Assembly (NCBI RefSeq): GCF_007991455.1
Contig: NZ_BJYJ01000015.1
Location: forward strand, 53,426-117,425
DNA from: Chryseobacterium hagamense
GTDB taxonomy: Bacteria; Bacteroidota; Bacteroidia; Flavobacteriales; Weeksellaceae
Direction: 5' to 3'
DNA: 64,000 nt
This document shows positions 7,911 to 18,200 of this stretch, piece by piece (positions within the stretch are counted from its first letter, which is position 1; every line of letters starts with the position of its first letter). The notes below the pieces were generated by a model. That model had not been told where the DNA came from, did not search any database, and saw only the letters and a list, made by a program, of their open reading frames with translations. The translations under genes and the position numbers were made by a program.

Positions 7911-8276
7911 TACGCCTTCCACTTCGCGGTGTACGGATTCTACGGAGAAGGCAGGGAGGCAGACGGAAAGGTATTCGCATTCTTCCTGAAATGGGTTGCT
8001 GTACCTGATCCGGGCGCCTTTTTCGATCCTGATGCTCTGGCCCTTTTCCAGCACTACGGTTTCACCGTCGATCTCAAACTGTTTTTTTCCTGAAATGATG
8101 TAGGTGAATTCATCAAATTCCGGAGTCTGGTGCGGTTCGCTCCATCCCGCCGGGGCAATCATGTGGGCAATGGAGACTTCCGAAGTTCCGGTAGAATTTC
8201 CCCAATGCTCTTCAATGAGCTTTCCGTCGGTGGTCGGGACGATAAACGGGCTCTGTTGGATTTTAAATTTTTTCAT
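7905..8276 (-). CDS. Cupin-domain protein
   Basis: This is a 123-residue single-domain cupin. The first cupin motif region is EPHQTPEFDEFTYIISG, with His and Glu as likely metal ligands. The second is the GQSIRIEKGARIRYSNP segment, where the usual His is not obvious. No signal peptide is seen. It is the last gene of a tight leftward run: DUF2911, GNAT, cupin, with gaps of 3 and 5 bases, so the three are surely co-transcribed. Function beyond small-molecule binding or a simple enzyme cannot be given. Confidence 0.82.
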   Translation of the reverse strand: MKKFKIQQSPFIVPTTDGKLIEEHWGNSTGTSEVSIAHMIAPAGWSEPHQTPEFDEFTYIISGKKQFEIDGETVVLEKGQSIRIEKGARIRYSNPFQEECEYLSVCLPAFSVESVHREVEGVD

Positions 8277-8281
8277 AAAAT

Positions 8282-8797
8282 TTATTTTTGGATCTGGTAT
8301 AAAATATTGATTCTGGAAGGTTCGCCGAAGTAAGCCACTTCGTGCTCACCCAGATTTTCTGCACCCAGCCTTTCCATGGCAGTCCGCGACCGCATATTGT
8401 CTTTTCCGACATGGAAATAAACGGTATCAACAAATTGGAAAATGTAATCCAGCATCAGCTTCTTGATCTGTGGGTTGATCTTTTTCCCCCAGGATTTGGT
8501 GCCGTAAAACGTGTAGCCGATAAATATGCTGTTTCGATCTTCATCAAAATCATAAAAACGGGTGCTTCCCAGGATATCCCCGGTTGCTTTTTCTACAATT
8601 TTAAAGGCACCTCCACTTTCGATGGCTCCCTGAAAAAAAGTTTCGAAGACTTCCCTTTTATACCGGTCTTTGTTGGGGTGCTGCATCCACACTTCAGGAT
8701 CGGAAGCCACTTCGTATAAAGATTCAAAATCCCCTTGCTGTAAGGGGATCAACTGATATGTTTCGTTTTCTAAAACCGTCTGAATAGAAAAGTTCAT
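8282..8797 (-). CDS. GNAT-family N-acetyltransferase (RimJ/RimL type)
   Basis: This is a 171-residue GNAT protein. The beginning (YQLIPLQQGDFESLYEVASDP) and middle (GDILGSTRFYDFDEDRNSIFIGYTF) follow the RimJ/RimL pattern. The helix that normally follows the acetyl-CoA loop includes KLMLDYIFQFVDTVYFHVGKDN, then RSRTAMERLGAE, the typical end of the family. It could acetylate a protein N-terminus, an antibiotic or a small amine; the sequence does not decide. The ATG at 8797 lies three bases beyond the DUF2911 stop, so the genes are co-transcribed. Confidence 0.85.
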   Translation of the reverse strand: MNFSIQTVLENETYQLIPLQQGDFESLYEVASDPEVWMQHPNKDRYKREVFETFFQGAIESGGAFKIVEKATGDILGSTRFYDFDEDRNSIFIGYTFYGTKSWGKKINPQIKKLMLDYIFQFVDTVYFHVGKDNMRSRTAMERLGAENLGEHEVAYFGEPSRINILYQIQK

Positions 8798-8800
8798 GGC

Positions 8801-9406
8801 TTAGCTTTTTGTTTTGGCCGCGTCGGATTCAATTTTCTTGATCTCTTTCAGCTTTTCGGCAATCTTTGTTACCGCCTCAGGCTTCGAAGGCTTCAACGGC
8901 ACTTCTGCCTGGGCATAGTCCCATTTCAGCACCAGGTTGGCCGAGTTTTCATCGGTTGGGTTCAGGGTAATCTCAAACCACTCCTGTTTGTCGGCCAGCT
9001 TGTTTACCGGAACGGTAATGTCGACGACATCCTGTCTCGGATCGTAGGTAAAGGCGCCCCACTGCTGGAAATCTTTATTTAAAATCACTTTCCATTCTTT
9101 TTCCGTAGGAACGATGAATAAACCGTAGGTTCCGGCCTGAACAATTTTTCCGCCGAAGTTCACCGACTGCCCGAAGGTGATTTTCGTGGAGGAGTTGGCT
9201 CCCGCTCTCCACACCTGTCCGTACGGGACCAGTTCACCGAAAATCTTTCTTCCTTTTACGCCCGGTCTTCCGTAGTCGATCGTGATTTTAGACATCGAAA
9301 ACTGCTGTTCAACCGTCTGGCGCGGACTGGCCGCCGGTACCGAATAATCCTGGGCAAAACTAAAGACCGAAGCCGCAAGGCAGGCTGCAAATACTATTTT
9401 TTTCAC
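8801..9406 (-). CDS. DUF2911-family exported protein
   Basis: This 201-residue protein has a signal peptide (MKKIVFAACLAASVFSFAQ). The DUF2911 pattern is clear: YGRPGVKGRKIFGELVPYG, VWRAGANSSTKITF, GTYGLFIVPTEKEWKVILNK and then WDYAQAEVPL. The biochemical role of DUF2911 is unknown; it is widespread in Bacteroidota and is usually exported. A Lys/Glu-rich helical tail (residues ~180-201) follows the domain. It is the first gene of the three-gene run with the GNAT and cupin genes. Confidence 0.88.
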   Translation of the reverse strand: MKKIVFAACLAASVFSFAQDYSVPAASPRQTVEQQFSMSKITIDYGRPGVKGRKIFGELVPYGQVWRAGANSSTKITFGQSVNFGGKIVQAGTYGLFIVPTEKEWKVILNKDFQQWGAFTYDPRQDVVDITVPVNKLADKQEWFEITLNPTDENSANLVLKWDYAQAEVPLKPSKPEAVTKIAEKLKEIKKIESDAAKTKS

Positions 9407-9557
9407 TTTTTTAAATTTTGTCTAAAATTACGAAATCAAAAAAGAATAACCTTCCCAATGATAAATATTTTTAGTTTCAATATATTTTACAGTGTTGCTT
9501 GATCTTATATGAAGAAAGCTTTATTATATGTTACCAAGTTCTGAAATTTCCTGAATA

Positions 9558-10427
9558 TTAATATCCATAAATCGCTGAAACTTTTAATCCTGTATTTCCC
9601 GGATAATCATATTGTAAATAAATGCTTGAAGGAAGGTCATTATTCTGATAACTAAAATGAACATTTACAATTTCAGATACCGATTCTATATTGTTATCTA
9701 CCGTATATTTCGTTTTTTTAATAACGTTGTTCCTAGAAATCTGCGAATAATCCTGAAGCTCAAAAACATTAAATGAATATTCAGGCAAAGCCAAAATTCT
9801 GTTTACATCGATCAAAAAGTTAGGATTTATTTTTTGGTCATATTCATATTTTGTAACCTTAGACCTCATAGCAGGAATGGTATTTTCCCATAGTTCGACT
9901 TTCTCCACATTGCCATTACTTAAATAAATAACAGATTTTTGTGACCATACAATACTACCATCAAAAGTATTCTGAAGATAAGTTTTTGCAATAATTATAT
10001 CAGCAGAAGGATATTCAAAGGTTGTATATCTGTAATTGCCGGTATTCTCTACAGCTTCAGATTTTATTATCCTTTGATTGTTATCATAAAATAAATTTCT
10101 CTTCACTTTAAAAAACAGATGATTTGATAGCTGAGGATATAAGTATCCACTAATATTTATATTTTTTATTGAATTATTTACGTAAGACAGCTCCTCTGTA
10201 TAATTATTATGAATATCCCATATTTTAACCAGCTTGTTCTGACTGTATTCAAATTTAAAATCCAATTTTTCGTATAATGTTGCATTTCCATTCTGAATTT
10301 CTTCATCCTGAACAGTAAGTGTCCTGATTTTTGTATTTAACGGATTACCAGATTGATTTTCAAAATCATCGGAAACCCCGCAAGATAAAAGAGAAATGAA
10401 AAGAGTTGCTAATAAATATTTTTTCAT
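9558..10427 (-). CDS. Hypothetical lipoprotein
   Basis: This is a 289-residue protein with a lipoprotein signal (MKKYLLATLFISLLSCG, lipid-bearing Cys at residue 16). The mature part is rich in Tyr, Asn and Ser with repeated short beta-strand-like segments of the KFEYSQNKLVKIWD and VEKVELWEN type. This resembles the YD-like or DUF4595-type lipoproteins that parse as antiparallel strands, but I do not recognise a named family. Codon use is more A/T-rich than in its neighbours, which may point to recent acquisition or relaxed selection. It stands alone, downstream of the ABC permease gene. Confidence 0.7.
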   Translation of the reverse strand: MKKYLLATLFISLLSCGVSDDFENQSGNPLNTKIRTLTVQDEEIQNGNATLYEKLDFKFEYSQNKLVKIWDIHNNYTEELSYVNNSIKNINISGYLYPQLSNHLFFKVKRNLFYDNNQRIIKSEAVENTGNYRYTTFEYPSADIIIAKTYLQNTFDGSIVWSQKSVIYLSNGNVEKVELWENTIPAMRSKVTKYEYDQKINPNFLIDVNRILALPEYSFNVFELQDYSQISRNNVIKKTKYTVDNNIESVSEIVNVHFSYQNNDLPSSIYLQYDYPGNTGLKVSAIYGY

Positions 10428-10519
10428 ACATGATTACTACAGTGCAAAACTAAGAATTAATTTAGTATAATCTAAAAATCTCATAAAATTAATTATTGGG
10501 TTTAAATTTATATTGACGG

Positions 10520-12388
10520 TTATTCCGGCATTGCTTTCCACCGTTGAAGGACGGAGGTATACAGATACAGAAAAACAAATCCGCCGACCAAAATCATATA
10601 ACTCAGGTTGAATTCCAGGGTTGTGATAATGGTCTTGCATTCATACGACATTACATTTACACTTTTACAGCTTTCCAACTGATGGAGATGGATGATAAAA
10701 AAGATCAGCAGCAGGAAAAGAACAAAAGCATTCACAGAAATATTTATAAAAAGGGAAGCTACCAGCTTTCCCAGCCTTTTCATCATTACAACCGGCCCCA
10801 GCAAAATGATGAGCCCGATAGCAAGACCAAAATAGGAGATAAAAAATTCAAGATTGTTTCTTCCGAAAGAAGCCGAAAACAGTACCGAGATCAGGACAAC
10901 TGCCAGAAGCAGAACCCCTGCGCTGATCATGCTGAAGAGAAGAGGTTTCAGTCCGGTAATCCTGAAGTTGAAAATGACGGTCGCCAGAAAGAAGGCAATC
11001 CAGATATAAACATGAATATTTTCCGAAAAGAAATCCGTCGATTTTATCAGGTCTACATTCTTTAAAAGACTGGAAAGATCATCGGTGTAATAGTAATAAT
11101 CCGTCATGTTATTTTTAAAATATTTTTCAGGAGAAAGCTGTTTTTCGATATCGGGATTAAAATTCCTGATCTGAACGGAATCATTTACTACGGTTCCATC
11201 AACAACTGCGGCGGCAGAATCGGCTACCGTTTCAGTATAAACGTAATTTCCTTCTTCATCCAATGGCATCTTGTTCAGGTCGTATTCTTCACCCTGCTCC
11301 GGCTTGTATTTTTTGATGAAATACCGGACCTTAAAATCATCGGGCTGATAGACTGTTTTCAGCCAGCCTTTTGCATCAAGGTTATTTCTGATGCCGAATT
11401 TTTTCGAAATATCAAGAAATCTTGCCAGCAGTTTCCCGATTTCCGCCGGATTTTTCCTATTCAGCAATTCCGTAGTCAGCCTGTTGATTTCAAATTTTTT
11501 CTTTTTGTAATGCTCTTCAATCACATGATCATGATCGTCACCATACATCTCTTCCGGACTAAGGTGTAATTGTTCTTGGAGATCATTTTCATAAAAAACC
11601 ACTGAAAAATTATAATACGTAAAGCCTGTGGTATTGATATAGGGAGACAGATCCACCACGTCCTTTTTGAAATAGTAGGTTAATGAATTCGCATTATTTT
11701 TGCTGTAAGCGAGTCTCTTCCGGTCTTCATTTGCCGGAAAGAGAAAATTGCCGTAACGGTCTTTCTGATAAACCGTTTTCGCATACAGGGTGTTGTATTG
11801 GTAAACCCGGTTGTAGTATACAAAATACTTTTGGCTGCGGTCTATCTTATTGATATCGGTTTCACAGTAAATATCATAAAACTGAGGAAAGGTCCTGTTG
11901 TCTAAAGTGTAATACTCGGGATTCTGGGACAGGAAAGCATTCGCCCTGTTGATGACCTCCACATATTCCGACATCTGCCGGTCCGGATACCTGTTTTTAA
12001 TAAACATTTTAAAGCCTGCCATATACGAAAAATAGAACGTCGTACTCACGAAGAGGATGACGAAATACTGTACAAACTGTAAAAACAGTTTTTCTTTGGA
12101 GGAGGGATAAAAGTTTTTAAAGGCATTGTTTTTAAGCATCATAATGAGCCATCCCACGATCATCAGCACGGAAATGATCAGGTGGATAAAGATCATCCCG
12201 TCGCGGAAATAGTCGTCTTTGACCTCCTGTTTCTGTAAAGACGAAGGGTCGGCGTGAGAGACATAGCCGATGATGAAAAATAAAATATGGATAACAATCC
12301 CTGCCAGAAGCATCCATACGATTTTTGTATTCCAGACTGTAGGGTATTTTTCCAGCAGGTATTGGTTGAATTTATTTATTTTTTGCAT
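10520..12388 (-). CDS. ABC-type membrane protein with a large extracytoplasmic domain
   Basis: This is a 622-residue membrane protein I do not recognise by name. Three hydrophobic segments lie near residues 23-45, 66-86 and 103-126. A hydrophilic domain of about 320 residues, rich in Tyr, Asp and Lys, follows. Then come five segments near 456-478, 484-507, 514-538, 543-570 and 590-615. The arrangement suits an ABC permease with a periplasmic insertion. The ATP-binding gene ends 24 bases upstream in the same direction, so the two very likely form one exporter or envelope machine. The substrate is unknown. Confidence 0.7.
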   Translation of the reverse strand: MQKINKFNQYLLEKYPTVWNTKIVWMLLAGIVIHILFFIIGYVSHADPSSLQKQEVKDDYFRDGMIFIHLIISVLMIVGWLIMMLKNNAFKNFYPSSKEKLFLQFVQYFVILFVSTTFYFSYMAGFKMFIKNRYPDRQMSEYVEVINRANAFLSQNPEYYTLDNRTFPQFYDIYCETDINKIDRSQKYFVYYNRVYQYNTLYAKTVYQKDRYGNFLFPANEDRKRLAYSKNNANSLTYYFKKDVVDLSPYINTTGFTYYNFSVVFYENDLQEQLHLSPEEMYGDDHDHVIEEHYKKKKFEINRLTTELLNRKNPAEIGKLLARFLDISKKFGIRNNLDAKGWLKTVYQPDDFKVRYFIKKYKPEQGEEYDLNKMPLDEEGNYVYTETVADSAAAVVDGTVVNDSVQIRNFNPDIEKQLSPEKYFKNNMTDYYYYTDDLSSLLKNVDLIKSTDFFSENIHVYIWIAFFLATVIFNFRITGLKPLLFSMISAGVLLLAVVLISVLFSASFGRNNLEFFISYFGLAIGLIILLGPVVMMKRLGKLVASLFINISVNAFVLFLLLIFFIIHLHQLESCKSVNVMSYECKTIITTLEFNLSYMILVGGFVFLYLYTSVLQRWKAMPE

Positions 12389-12412
12389 TTTTTGTCAGAT
12401 TTGGAAGAAAAA

Positions 12413-13564
12413 TTAGCTTACGAAAAATCGTCGGGTTGAAGATGAAATATTCCGGATGTAAACGATTTCCGTTTTTGCTTTTCCCAGCGCCGACATCACT
12501 TCATGGAATGCCGTGCCGGCCGAAAAATGAGCTATATAGATTCCGCCGTTGAAATTCAGTTTTTCGAGATGAAGGTTTTCAAAAACCTGGAGAAGCGCTT
12601 CCCTTGAATTCGCCGTATCAATTTCAATAATCAGCCCGGCATTTCCGTTGTCGGAAAACTCAGAATTGTCTTTGTACTGACCGTTTTTCAGGAAAATCAC
12701 CTTATCTGAAACCTTCTCCACTTCGTAAAGCTGCTGCGAGCTCAGGATAAGCGCGATAGGATTGTTCACCGAATTGGCTATTGATTTAAGATCTTCCAGA
12801 ATTACCTGCTGTGCCAGGACGTCGAGGTTGGCAAGAGGTTCGTCGAGAAGCAAAATTTCCGGTTTCCTCAGAAGGGTGCGTGCCAGCTCAAAGCGCATTT
12901 TATATCCGGAGGAAAGCTCGCTCCATTTCAGGTCTTTGTAGTTCCAGAGACCGAGGCGGGCAATCATCATTAAGGTCCGGGTTTCATTTTCTTCGGAAGA
13001 AATTCCGTAGTTGGCAAGGACAAACTTAAGATTGTCTTTAAGGCTTCCGTACCATTTTTCCGTTCTTTGGGGAATGTAGACCAGCTTCGTACGGAGGTCA
13101 TAATCATTCTCCGGATTTTTATTGAACGAATAGCGCAGTTCGCCTCCGTCATGAGAAATTTCTTTTGCCAGGATCCTCAGCAAAGTGGTCTTTCCGTTAC
13201 CGTTCTCTCCTACCAGACCATACACTTGTCCTTTACGGATTTCTACAGAGACCGGACCTAAAGAAAAGCGGCGGCTGCCGTAAGATTTTACAATGTTCCG
13301 GGCGCGGAGCACAGCCTCTTTTTCCACACGTTCTTCCACCCCGATTTTACCCATTTTATCCAGCAGGTCCTTTGATCTGCCGCTGAGTTCTTCCACGGAA
13401 TGGCTATGGGTTTCTTTCCAGTCGGTGAGTTCCACCGCTTCCCGGTAGATCTCCATATTTTGGGTATCCATTGCACAGTCGAGCAATTTTCTAAGTCCTA
13501 AAACAGTGTCTTTGTTGTCGAAAAAATGATAGATTTCGGCGACCCTCTGCTGATATTTCGTCAT
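12413..13564 (-). CDS. ABC transporter ATP-binding protein with N-terminal extension
   Basis: This is a 383-residue ATPase. The ABC domain runs from about residue 86. Walker A is GENGNGKTT (119-127), the Q-loop lies near YIPQRTEKW, the signature is LSSGYK (217-222), and Walker B is ILLLDEP (237-243), followed by the D-loop NLD. The H-loop position appears to be occupied by LILSSQQ rather than a clear His. About 85 helical residues precede the domain, and about 90 residues follow it (IIEIDTANSREALLQVFENL). It precedes the membrane-protein gene in a leftward operon and presumably powers it. Confidence 0.85.
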   Translation of the reverse strand: MTKYQQRVAEIYHFFDNKDTVLGLRKLLDCAMDTQNMEIYREAVELTDWKETHSHSVEELSGRSKDLLDKMGKIGVEERVEKEAVLRARNIVKSYGSRRFSLGPVSVEIRKGQVYGLVGENGNGKTTLLRILAKEISHDGGELRYSFNKNPENDYDLRTKLVYIPQRTEKWYGSLKDNLKFVLANYGISSEENETRTLMMIARLGLWNYKDLKWSELSSGYKMRFELARTLLRKPEILLLDEPLANLDVLAQQVILEDLKSIANSVNNPIALILSSQQLYEVEKVSDKVIFLKNGQYKDNSEFSDNGNAGLIIEIDTANSREALLQVFENLHLEKLNFNGGIYIAHFSAGTAFHEVMSALGKAKTEIVYIRNISSSTRRFFVS

Positions 13565-13624
13565 AGTTTCCTGTGTTATTAGCTTTCAGTGTTTAAAGAT
13601 ATAAAATTTCTTTTCCGTTATTCT

Positions 13625-13656
13625 TTTGGTCCGGATAAAAACTAATTTTATTTTTA
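13625..13656 (+). promoter_or_regulatory. Probable promoter of the retropepsin-like gene
   Basis: TTTG (13625-13628), 20 bases, then TATTTTTA (13649-13656): a near match to TTTG/TAnnTTTG. The ATG at 13677 follows about 20 bases later. Confidence 0.5.
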
Positions 13657-13676
13657 CGTCCAGTTAAAATCATCAG

Positions 13677-14522
13677 ATGTTCAAAATAACCTCACTCTTT
13701 CTGTTTTTATTTTCTTTATCCGTTATCGATGCGCAGGAAATCATTCCGTTCAGAATGACGAAATACAATAACCTCATCGTTAAAGCGGAGGTCAACGGGA
13801 AAGATTCTTTAGATCTCATGTTCCAGATTGCGATGGAAGAAGCTTCGATTTCCCCGGAACGGAAAAGAAGTGCCGGTCATATTGTTTTCAAGGACGGAAT
13901 CAGTGACGGAAATACGGTATCCATTGGAAAACATTCCTTTCGGGACATCCGTTTTTTTGATAATGAGCTCACCGGTCATGAAGCGGACGGGAAGATCGGG
14001 ACCGGAATCTTTAAAGGAAAAATTTTTAAAATCGATTATGATAACAGCCGGTTTGTCGTGTATGAAACCATGCCCGACCTGAAAGGTTACCGGGCCATTC
14101 CATTAATGTACCGGAACGGACAGCTTTTTATTCAGGCAGAAAACATTATAGCCGGGAAACCTGTAAGTACCGGTTTTCTCCTGCAATCCGGCTATTCCGG
14201 CGGAATTATTTACAGCAACGTCTTTGCCGACGGAAAAGATCTCGACCAAAAATTAAAAATCACCGGTAAAAAAACACTGAGGAACTCAGCCGGAAAAAGC
14301 ATCACCACCAAGAACGGGATCCTGCCGATGCTGAAGATCGGAAAATTTGCGCTCAAAGAAGTATCCGCAGGATTTTTTACCGGAGAACTTAAAACCCAGA
14401 AAGCAAGCTATCTCGGCGCCGATGTTCTGAAAAGGTTCAACTGGATTTTTGACGCGGAACGGAAGACGGTTTATATCATGCCCAGCAGATATTTTACGGA
14501 TGTTTATTTTAAAATAAACTAA
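13677..14522 (+). CDS. Exported retropepsin-like protein lacking catalytic Asp
   Basis: This is a 281-residue protein with a signal peptide (residues 1-19, ending VIDAQ). The pattern is that of the two-domain aspartyl protease-like proteins of Bacteroidota: two strands leading to a turn near LMFQIAMEEASI and again near FLLQSGYSGGIIYS, with a closing YLGADVLKRFNWIFD segment. The turns that should read D-T/S-G read QIA and QSG, so both catalytic Asp residues are missing. It may bind peptides or act as a structural relative rather than a protease. It is transcribed alone, divergent from the ABC genes. Confidence 0.65.
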   Translation: MFKITSLFLFLFSLSVIDAQEIIPFRMTKYNNLIVKAEVNGKDSLDLMFQIAMEEASISPERKRSAGHIVFKDGISDGNTVSIGKHSFRDIRFFDNELTGHEADGKIGTGIFKGKIFKIDYDNSRFVVYETMPDLKGYRAIPLMYRNGQLFIQAENIIAGKPVSTGFLLQSGYSGGIIYSNVFADGKDLDQKLKITGKKTLRNSAGKSITTKNGILPMLKIGKFALKEVSAGFFTGELKTQKASYLGADVLKRFNWIFDAERKTVYIMPSRYFTDVYFKIN

Positions 14523-14700
14523 TGTGAACCCGAAAAAGAACCTGTATGAACAGGTTGGAAGAGGGAAGCCGGATGCCGGAAGTTTCTTTTGTCAAAATAG
14601 GATCAAAGGTTCTGATGATCAAACTAAATCTTTTATCATTGTCTGATCGTGCTCTTATTTAAAATTCTGAATAAATAAACTTAATTTTAATTTTTAATTG
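14523..14700. repeat. Dispersed 3'-end-associated repeat, long copy 1
   Basis: It begins directly after the stop codon of the retropepsin-like gene. The ordered blocks are gtgaaccc-gaa, ggaagagggaagccggatgc, ggaagt, gtcaaaat, gatgatcaaactaaa and a final ctgaataaataaact. The same blocks in the same order occur at 61492-61655, and shorter versions at 2628-2668 and 47155-47190. Confidence 0.6.
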
Positions 14701-15210
14701 ATTAAACAATTGAATATAAGTTAAATACAGTCTGGATTACTGTAAACTAAGGGCAATCTTTTATTTCCAGAATACTTTGGTTTTGGAAACCTATGGGGTT
14801 TATAGCCCCGATAGCAGCGGCATCCTTTTTCTGAAATGGCCCGGAGCGGCGGCAGAAAAAGATACAGCGGATAGCGGGAAAAAGCTCCTTAAAAATCAAA
14901 TTCATGTAAACAAAAGCCTTGTTTATGTTCTGACCGGACAAGCGAAGATGTTGAGAATACCGGATCAAATTTTATTTTACGGGATGCCTGAAGTTTGATG
15001 CTGCAGCGGAAAATGATCAGTACGACGGTTCAGGTATTACGTAAAAACCTAACGGATTTTGGAAACCTGTTAGGTTTGAGCTAAGAACTATTTGCTCCTA
15101 ACTTCCGATGAAGATCATTCCGTACATTTCATTTACAAAATTAAAAAAGAAAATCGATACCTCAGGATTTATACAGTACTCCACACTTCCCAAAATCCTG
15201 AGCAATACCC
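14701..15210. repeat. Gene-free stretch with further repeat elements
   Basis: Positions 14805-14892 (ccccgatagcagcggcatcc, then gcggatagcgggaaaaagctcct) match the element at 6353-6420. Positions 15045-15077 form a hairpin, aaacctaac / gttaggttt, related to 27494-27526. No gene is supported. Confidence 0.5.
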
Positions 15211-15241
15211 AAAAAAAGCGGAAGAAAAAATCTCCCGCTTT
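15211..15241 (-). terminator. Intrinsic terminator of the pyrB-carA-carB unit
   Basis: Arms aaagcgg (15215-15221) and ccgcttt (15235-15241) pair. On the minus strand the stem is followed by TTTTTTT. It lies about 25 bases past the carB stop. Confidence 0.75.
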
Positions 15242-15265
15242 TATTTATTTAAAAAGATCCGAAAA

Positions 15266-18200
15266 CTACATCGTTTCCATCTTAAAGCTCATACTTTCAA
15301 TAACTTTCAGGATGGCTTCTACGGTATCCATGGAAGTGAGGCAAGGTACGCCGTTTTCTACGGACATCCTTCTGATCTGGAATCCGTCTCTTTCAGACTG
15401 CTTTCCTTTCGTCATCGTATTCACTACATACTGCACTTTTCCTTTCTGGATCAGGTCGATCAGGTTGACGTCATCTTCACCGATTTTATATCCTATTTTA
15501 CAAGGAATCCCCTGCTCTCCGAAGAATTTTGCCGTTCCTTCCGTAGCCCAGATCCTGAAGCCTACTTCATGGAATCTTGCCGCCAGGTCTGCAGCTTCCT
15601 GCTTATGCTTATCGGCTACGGTAAAGAGGATGGAACCGTGCATCGGAACTTTTCTTCCTGCGGCAACCAGTCCTTTGTAAAGGGCTTTTTCCAGAGTGGT
15701 GTCTTTCCCCATGACTTCTCCGGTAGACTTCATTTCAGGGCCCAGGGAGATATCCACTTTCGTTAGTTTGGAGAAAGAGAAGACCGGTACTTTTACGAAA
15801 ACGCCTTCCTTATTCGGAACCAGTCCGTTTTTATATCCCAGATCAGCTAGTTTCTGACCTAAAATGGCCTTCGTAGCCAGGTTGGCCATCGGCACTTCCG
15901 TGATTTTGGAAAGGAAAGGAACCGTTCTTGATGAACGCGGATTTACCTCGATGACATACACATTCCCTTCGAAAAGAACGTACTGGATATTCATCAATCC
16001 GACTACTTTGAGGCCTTTGGCCAGTCTCTGGGTATAATCCACCAAAGTGTCGATCTCGCTCTGCGAAATATTCTGTGGAGGATATACGGCGATCGAGTCT
16101 CCGGAGTGGACCCCTGCCCTTTCGATATGCTCCATGATTCCCGGGATCACTACCGTTTCACCGTCGCAGATGGCATCGACTTCGATTTCTTTTCCAACCA
16201 TATAGCGGTCAACCAATACCGGATGTTCCGGACTTGCATCTACGGCAAACTCCATATAATGTGCCAGTTCGCTTTCAGAATAAACGATTTCCATCGCACG
16301 CCCTCCCAGGACGTAGCTCGGACGCACCAACACCGGATATCCGATTTCGTTGGCAATCTCGATGGCTTCCTCCTTAGACGTTGAAGTTTTCCCCAGCGGC
16401 TGAGGAATCTGCATTTCCTGCAGTGCTTTTTCAAATTTATCCCTGTTTTCCGCTCTGTCTAAATCTTCCAGCGTAGTTCCTAAAATCTGAACGCCGTGGG
16501 AAGCTAATTTATCGGCTAAATTGATGGCCGTCTGCCCCCCGAACTGTACCACGACCCCTTTCGGTTGTTCAAGCTCGATGATGTTCATTACGTCTTCTTC
16601 CGTCAGCGGTTCAAAATACAGTTTGTCTGAGATCGAGAAGTCGGTGGAAACCGTTTCCGGGTTATTGTTGATGATGATGGCTTCGTAACCCATTTCCTTG
16701 ATCGCCCAAACGGAGTGAACCGTTGCATAGTCGAATTCTACCCCCTGTCCGATTCTGATCGGTCCTGAACCCAGTACGATGATCTTTTCCTTGTCGGAAA
16801 CCACACTTTCGTTTTCTTCTTCGTAAGTTCCGTAGAAATAAGGCGTTTCAGATTCAAACTCTGCGGCACAGGTATCCACCATTTTGTAGACCGGCATGAT
16901 TCCGTTTTCTTTTCTGAAATTGAAGACTTCCCGCTCGGTAACATTCCAGAGAATTGCGATGTTTACATCGGCAAAACCAAGCTTTTTCGATTCAATTAAT
17001 ATTTCTTTATCAAATTTATTTTCAGCAATCGTTTTCTCGAAATCAACCAGTTTTTTCAGTTTCCAGATGAAGAATTTATCGATCTTGCTCCATTCCACAA
17101 TCTGTTCCCAGTCGTAGCCTCTTCTCAGGGCATCACCGATGATGAACAGTCTCTCGTCATCACAAACCCTGATTCTTCTTTCGATTTCCTCTTCCGTTAA
17201 AGCCTGTGCCTGTTTTGTTTTCAGTCCCAGATGCTTGATTCCGGTTTCCAGGGAACGGATGGCCTTCTGTAAAGACTCCTCGAAGTTTCTTCCGATGGCC
17301 ATTACCTCACCCGTCGCTTTCATCTGGGTGGATAATCTCCGGTCTGCCGTTTCAAACTTATCGAACGGGAATCTCGGGAACTTCGTTACCACATAGTCCA
17401 GGGCCGGTTCGAAGCAGGCGTATGTTTTTCCCGTTACCGGGTTCATGATTTCATCCAGCGTTAATCCTACCGCAATTTTGGCAGCGATCTTTGCAATCGG
17501 GTATCCTGTTGCTTTTGATGCTAAAGCCGATGAACGGGAAACCCTAGGGTTTACCTCGATGATGTAATAGTTGAATGAATGAGGGTCTAAGGCCAGCTGC
17601 ACATTGCATCCCCCTTCGATACCCAACGCTCTGATGATTTTCAGGGAAGCATTTCTCAGCAATTGGTATTCTCTGTCTGAAAGCGTCTGGGAAGGTGCCA
17701 CGACGATCGAATCTCCGGTATGTACACCCACCGGATCGATGTTCTCCATGTTACAAACCACGATGGCGTTGTCATTGGCATCACGCATTACCTCGTATTC
17801 GATTTCTTTGAAACCGGCAATGGAATTCTCGATCAGACACTGCGTCACCGGGCTGTGCTTTAATCCCAGTTCAGCAATTTCTTTCAGTTCTGCCTCGTTG
17901 GAAGCGATTCCGCCTCCTGTTCCGCCCATTGTAAAGGCAGGACGGACGATGACCGGATAACCGATTCTGTCGGCAAAATCCAATGCGCCCTCTACCGTAT
18001 TTACAATATCGGATTCCGGTACCGGCTCATTCAGTTCTCTCATCAGCTCACGGAAAAGATCACGGTCTTCCGCCCGGTTGATGGCTGAAAGTTTGGTTCC
18101 CAATACCTCAACTTTGCACTCTTCAAGAATCCCTGATTTTTCCAGCTCTACCGCCATGTTCAGTCCGGTCTGGCCTCCTAAGGTCGGTAACAGTGCGTCC

